From positions 205,319 through 269,318 of the forward strand of contig DIXU01000008.1 in NCBI GenBank assembly GCA_002436105.1: a DNA stretch of 64,000 nucleotides, written 5' to 3'. Positions 61,402 to 64,000 of the stretch are shown one piece after another. The position numbers were made by a program, and so were the translations under genes. The stretch comes from Candidatus Aminicenantes bacterium UBA6072. Its GTDB lineage: Bacteria; Acidobacteriota; Aminicenantia; UBA2199. Each line of letters opens with the position of its first letter. The first letter of the stretch is position 1. Below the pieces are notes generated by a model. It ran no database searches, was not told the origin of the DNA, and saw only the letters and a list, made by a program, of their open reading frames with translations.

Positions 61402-63586
61402 ATCCCAGGGACAATTGATCCTTGACTAGATTCAAGTAGGGACCTTTACGGGCAATGAGTTCCGCGTGGGTTCCCTTTTCGGCGATACGTCCCTTTTCCA
61501 GTACCACGATGTTGTCGGCATCCTTAACCGTGCTCAGCCGGTGCGCCACGATCACCACCGTGCGCCCATGAAAAAATTGCCGCAAATTATCAATGATGAT
61601 CCTCTCGTTGTTGGCGTCCAGAGCGTTAGTGGCTTCATCAAAAAATATATACTGCGGGTCCTTGTAAACCGCCCGGGCGATCAACAGGCGCTGTTTCTGT
61701 CCGGCGCTGAGCCCATGGCCCTCCATGCCGATCACGGTATTATATCCCAAGGGCAGCGCCTCGACATACTCCTGTATATTGGCGACGCTGACAGCTTGTA
61801 TTAGCTTACTTTTGTTTATTTTCTCCTCGCTGATGGAGATATTTTGAGCGATGGTGTCGGAAAATATGTAACCGTCCTGCATCACCACGCCGCAGCTCTG
61901 CCGCCATAAACGGCCTTGCAGGCCCTCCAGCAAATACTCCCCCACCCGGATCTCTCCTTTGGTTGGAGGATAAAATCCGAGCAGCAGCTTGATCAACGTG
62001 GTCTTGCCGCTGCCGCTAACCCCCACGATCGCGGTTGTTTTGCCTTGCGGAATAGCCAGATCTATATCCTCAAGCACCCATGGCGAACGCGGCCCATTAT
62101 ACTGAAAACCGAGACCATTCATGGCAATGGACCTGTTTTCAGGCAAGGTGGCGATCTTCAGGTCATCGGGATTCTCTTCATCCTTTTTATCGTGGATTTC
62201 ATGCAACCGCTCCAAGCTGATTTTGGCGTCCTGGGTGGATTGGAAAAAGCCGATCAACTGGCTGAGAGGACTGTTCATCTGACCGATGATGTATTGCACC
62301 GCCAGCATCATGCCCAGCGTCATTTGCCCCTGAATGACCGCCCGGGCCGCGACAAATGATATCAGGATGTTCTTGAGCTGGTCGATGACAATGGAGCCTG
62401 ACTGCTGGTATTGGTTGAGCGACAGGCTCTTGATGCTGATCTTGAAAAGCTTGGCCTGGATCCTCTCCCAGTTCCAGCGCTGCTGCTTCTCACAGTTGTT
62501 GAGCTTGATCTCCTGGATGCCGGTTATCAGTTGAAAGAGGTTGCTTTGATTTTTAGACAATTGCTGGAAACGCTTGAAATCAAGATCCCGACGCTTTTTC
62601 ATGAACAGAACGATCCAGGCCACATATAAAGCGCTGCCTGCCAGGAAAATGGCGAAGATATTCAGATTATAGAAAGCCAGGACCAGGCCGAAGATCAACA
62701 AGTTCACCAATGAAAAAAGGATACTCAATGAGGTGGAGGTCAGGAAGGACTGGATTCGACCGTGGTCCGAGATACGTTGCAGGATATCGCCGATCATCTT
62801 GCTGTCGAAGAAACCCAAGGGAAGCTTCAGCAACTTGATCAAAAAATCGGATATCAGCGACACGTTGATGCGTGTGCTGATATGAAGCAGGATCCATCCA
62901 CGGATGAATTCCACCGCCGACTGGCTCAAAAAAAGGGCCAATTGGGCGATCAATACCAAGGTGACGAACCCGATGTTCTGGTTGCTGATGCCGACGTCGA
63001 CGATGGCCTGGGTGAGAAAGGGGAATATCAGTTGCAGCAGGCTGCCCAGGATCATGCCCAATAGCAACTGGTAGAGGAAGCGCTTGTGCGGCCTTAAATA
63101 AGAAAAGAGAAAACCGAAACCCGACTTGCGAGGTTTTTCATCGCCCTTATGGTAAAAATCGTCAGTCGGCTCCAAAAAGAGACAGATACCCTGATCTTCA
63201 CCCTTGGAAGTTGTACTTATCCATCCGTCCAGGAACTCTTTTTTTGAATAGCGAACCAGGCCATGCCCCGGATCCGCCACGTAAATCTTGCCTTTTTTCA
63301 CTTTGTAAACAACGATGAAATGATTTTGTCGCCAGTGAGCGATGCAGGGTAAATTGCCTTCATTTATTAGGGTGTCAAAGGTAATTTTTACGCCGATGGT
63401 CTTGAATCCGATGGCCTCCGCCGCGTCACTTATCCCCAGCATGGAAACCCCGGCCCTGGATATGAATGAGCTTTTTCTTAATTTTTGGATAGGACAAGTT
63501 TTACCATAATATTTTGCGATCATGGCCAGGCAGGCTGGCCCGCAATCTCGGGCATCAAGTTGTTTGACAAAAATAAAAGGTTTCAT
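61394..63586 (-). CDS. peptidase-containing ABC transporter (C39 peptidase, ABC exporter)
   Basis: A 730-aa protein in three parts. Residues 1-130 are a C39 cysteine peptidase: Gln9, Cys15 in ARDCGPACLAM, His89 in WRQNHFIVVYKV and Asp105 in VADPGHG, a complete triad. Residues about 160-450 are the six-segment exporter membrane domain. The rest is the ATPase, with GVSGSGKTTLIKLLLG, LSAGQKQRLLIARA and YIFFDEATNALD. Such transporters cut double-glycine leaders from peptides and export them. No precursor peptide was found in the window. Confidence 0.93.
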   Translation of the reverse strand: MKPFIFVKQLDARDCGPACLAMIAKYYGKTCPIQKLRKSSFISRAGVSMLGISDAAEAIGFKTIGVKITFDTLINEGNLPCIAHWRQNHFIVVYKVKKGKIYVADPGHGLVRYSKKEFLDGWISTTSKGEDQGICLFLEPTDDFYHKGDEKPRKSGFGFLFSYLRPHKRFLYQLLLGMILGSLLQLIFPFLTQAIVDVGISNQNIGFVTLVLIAQLALFLSQSAVEFIRGWILLHISTRINVSLISDFLIKLLKLPLGFFDSKMIGDILQRISDHGRIQSFLTSTSLSILFSLVNLLIFGLVLAFYNLNIFAIFLAGSALYVAWIVLFMKKRRDLDFKRFQQLSKNQSNLFQLITGIQEIKLNNCEKQQRWNWERIQAKLFKISIKSLSLNQYQQSGSIVIDQLKNILISFVAARAVIQGQMTLGMMLAVQYIIGQMNSPLSQLIGFFQSTQDAKISLERLHEIHDKKDEENPDDLKIATLPENRSIAMNGLGFQYNGPRSPWVLEDIDLAIPQGKTTAIVGVSGSGKTTLIKLLLGFYPPTKGEIRVGEYLLEGLQGRLWRQSCGVVMQDGYIFSDTIAQNISISEEKINKSKLIQAVSVANIQEYVEALPLGYNTVIGMEGHGLSAGQKQRLLIARAVYKDPQYIFFDEATNALDANNERIIIDNLRQFFHGRTVVIVAHRLSTVKDADNIVVLEKGRIAEKGTHAELIARKGPYLNLVKDQLSLGCD

Positions 63587-63848
63587 GTGGTAATTGAATC
63601 ATTCATTTTATAAGTACAAGTGACATCCATGATTCATCTCAATTTAATCTTCACTTTCTATCAGAAATTATCGAATTGTCTTCAATGAAACATATCTAAG
63701 CATCAAGGGTTTTAGTCAATCTCATCGATTCCATTTGTAATAAATGCTTTCCGTTCCCATCTTCTGTCGAGGATCTGCTTCCTGCCAAGATTTTACAATT
63801 CGCAGGTAATCTCACTGAATGCCAATCAATCTGCGATATCAACGGTGG

Positions 63849-64000
63849 CTACCAGATTTTTTTCATATGAAGTTCCCAGGCCTCCGCTTCAATATTCTCC
63901 TTTAGAAAGTAATAGCGATCCTGGTAGAAGCAAAAAAGAGTGCCATTCACCAGCCGATCAGTTTGGGGCAAAAATAGTCGTTTCAACTCTCTGCCCAAAA
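63849..64000 (-). CDS. 6-bladed beta-propeller protein, C-terminal fragment (cut by window edge)
   Basis: Reading left from base 64000 the frame gives GRELKRLFLPQTDRL, then LFCFYQDRYYFLKENIEAEA and WELHMKKIW before a TAG at 63849-63851. This matches the end of the protein at 48769 (GRELKRLFLPHTGRLANG, then WELHAEKAW) residue for residue in long stretches. The rest lies outside the window. The 262 nt between it and the ABC transporter hold no convincing gene. Confidence 0.8.
   Translation of the reverse strand, partial: LGRELKRLFLPQTDRLVNGTLFCFYQDRYYFLKENIEAEAWELHMKKIW

Noticed and set aside
63583..63630. 15-codon ORF whose stop overlaps the C39 transporter start
   Set aside because: It has ATGA coupling but no ribosome site, no GG leader and very short length; chance is likely in AT-rich DNA.

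Overview
The window is a GC-rich bacterial chromosome segment with coding density near the maximum. The combination of 6-bladed beta-propeller proteins, a periplasmic-propeller histidine kinase, a split saccharopine pathway and cdaA-cdaR-glmM suggests a Gram-negative-type bacterium near Acidobacteriota/Aminicenantota. That placement is inference from gene content only. No rRNA, tRNA, CRISPR or complete insertion sequence was seen.

Left arm (1-27,757, all minus strand): one very long, tightly packed operon. A perfect sigma70-type promoter (TTGACA-N17-TATAAT, 27729-27757) reads leftward through a possible 16-codon leader ORF into a Wzm/Wzt O-antigen-type ABC exporter. It continues through about 24 more genes, most overlapping by 4 nt, and runs off the left edge. 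They encode GT2-, GT4- and GT-B-like glycosyltransferases, nine sulfotransferase domains, two SAM methyltransferases, a CDP-paratose-epimerase-like SDR enzyme, an SGNH hydrolase, an MBOAT O-acyltransferase, a lipoprotein with a duplicated domain, and four copies of a glycosyltransferase-like family I do not recognise ('family X'). The coherent reading is an exported surface glycan that is heavily sulfated, O-acylated and methylated. Two genes are multi-domain fusions of the same parts that occur separately elsewhere in the operon.

Middle (27,981-46,810, mostly plus): divergent promoter, acyl carrier protein, a Kbl-type alpha-oxoamine synthase, a NagZ-like GH3 enzyme; then a leftward Reg_prop/Y_Y_Y histidine kinase; a second Kbl-type enzyme; ftsH-cdaA-cdaR-glmM-pdxJ and a PHP-domain protein. 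An AT-rich imperfect inverted repeat (about 42392-42665) separates these from a lysine-catabolic pair (lysine-ketoglutarate reductase and saccharopine dehydrogenase), YraN and GalT.

Right arm (46,855-64,000, minus): an unrecognised 599-aa protein with its own promoter, three secreted 6-bladed beta-propeller proteins, a MFP plus two-RND efflux operon, a 345-nt gap with three copies of a GACCTGACCCC-type repeat, then an AT-richer block with an HlyD-like adaptor, a C39-peptidase ABC transporter and the C-terminal end of a fourth propeller protein cut by the window edge. The AT-richer composition after 60,000 suggests separate acquisition.
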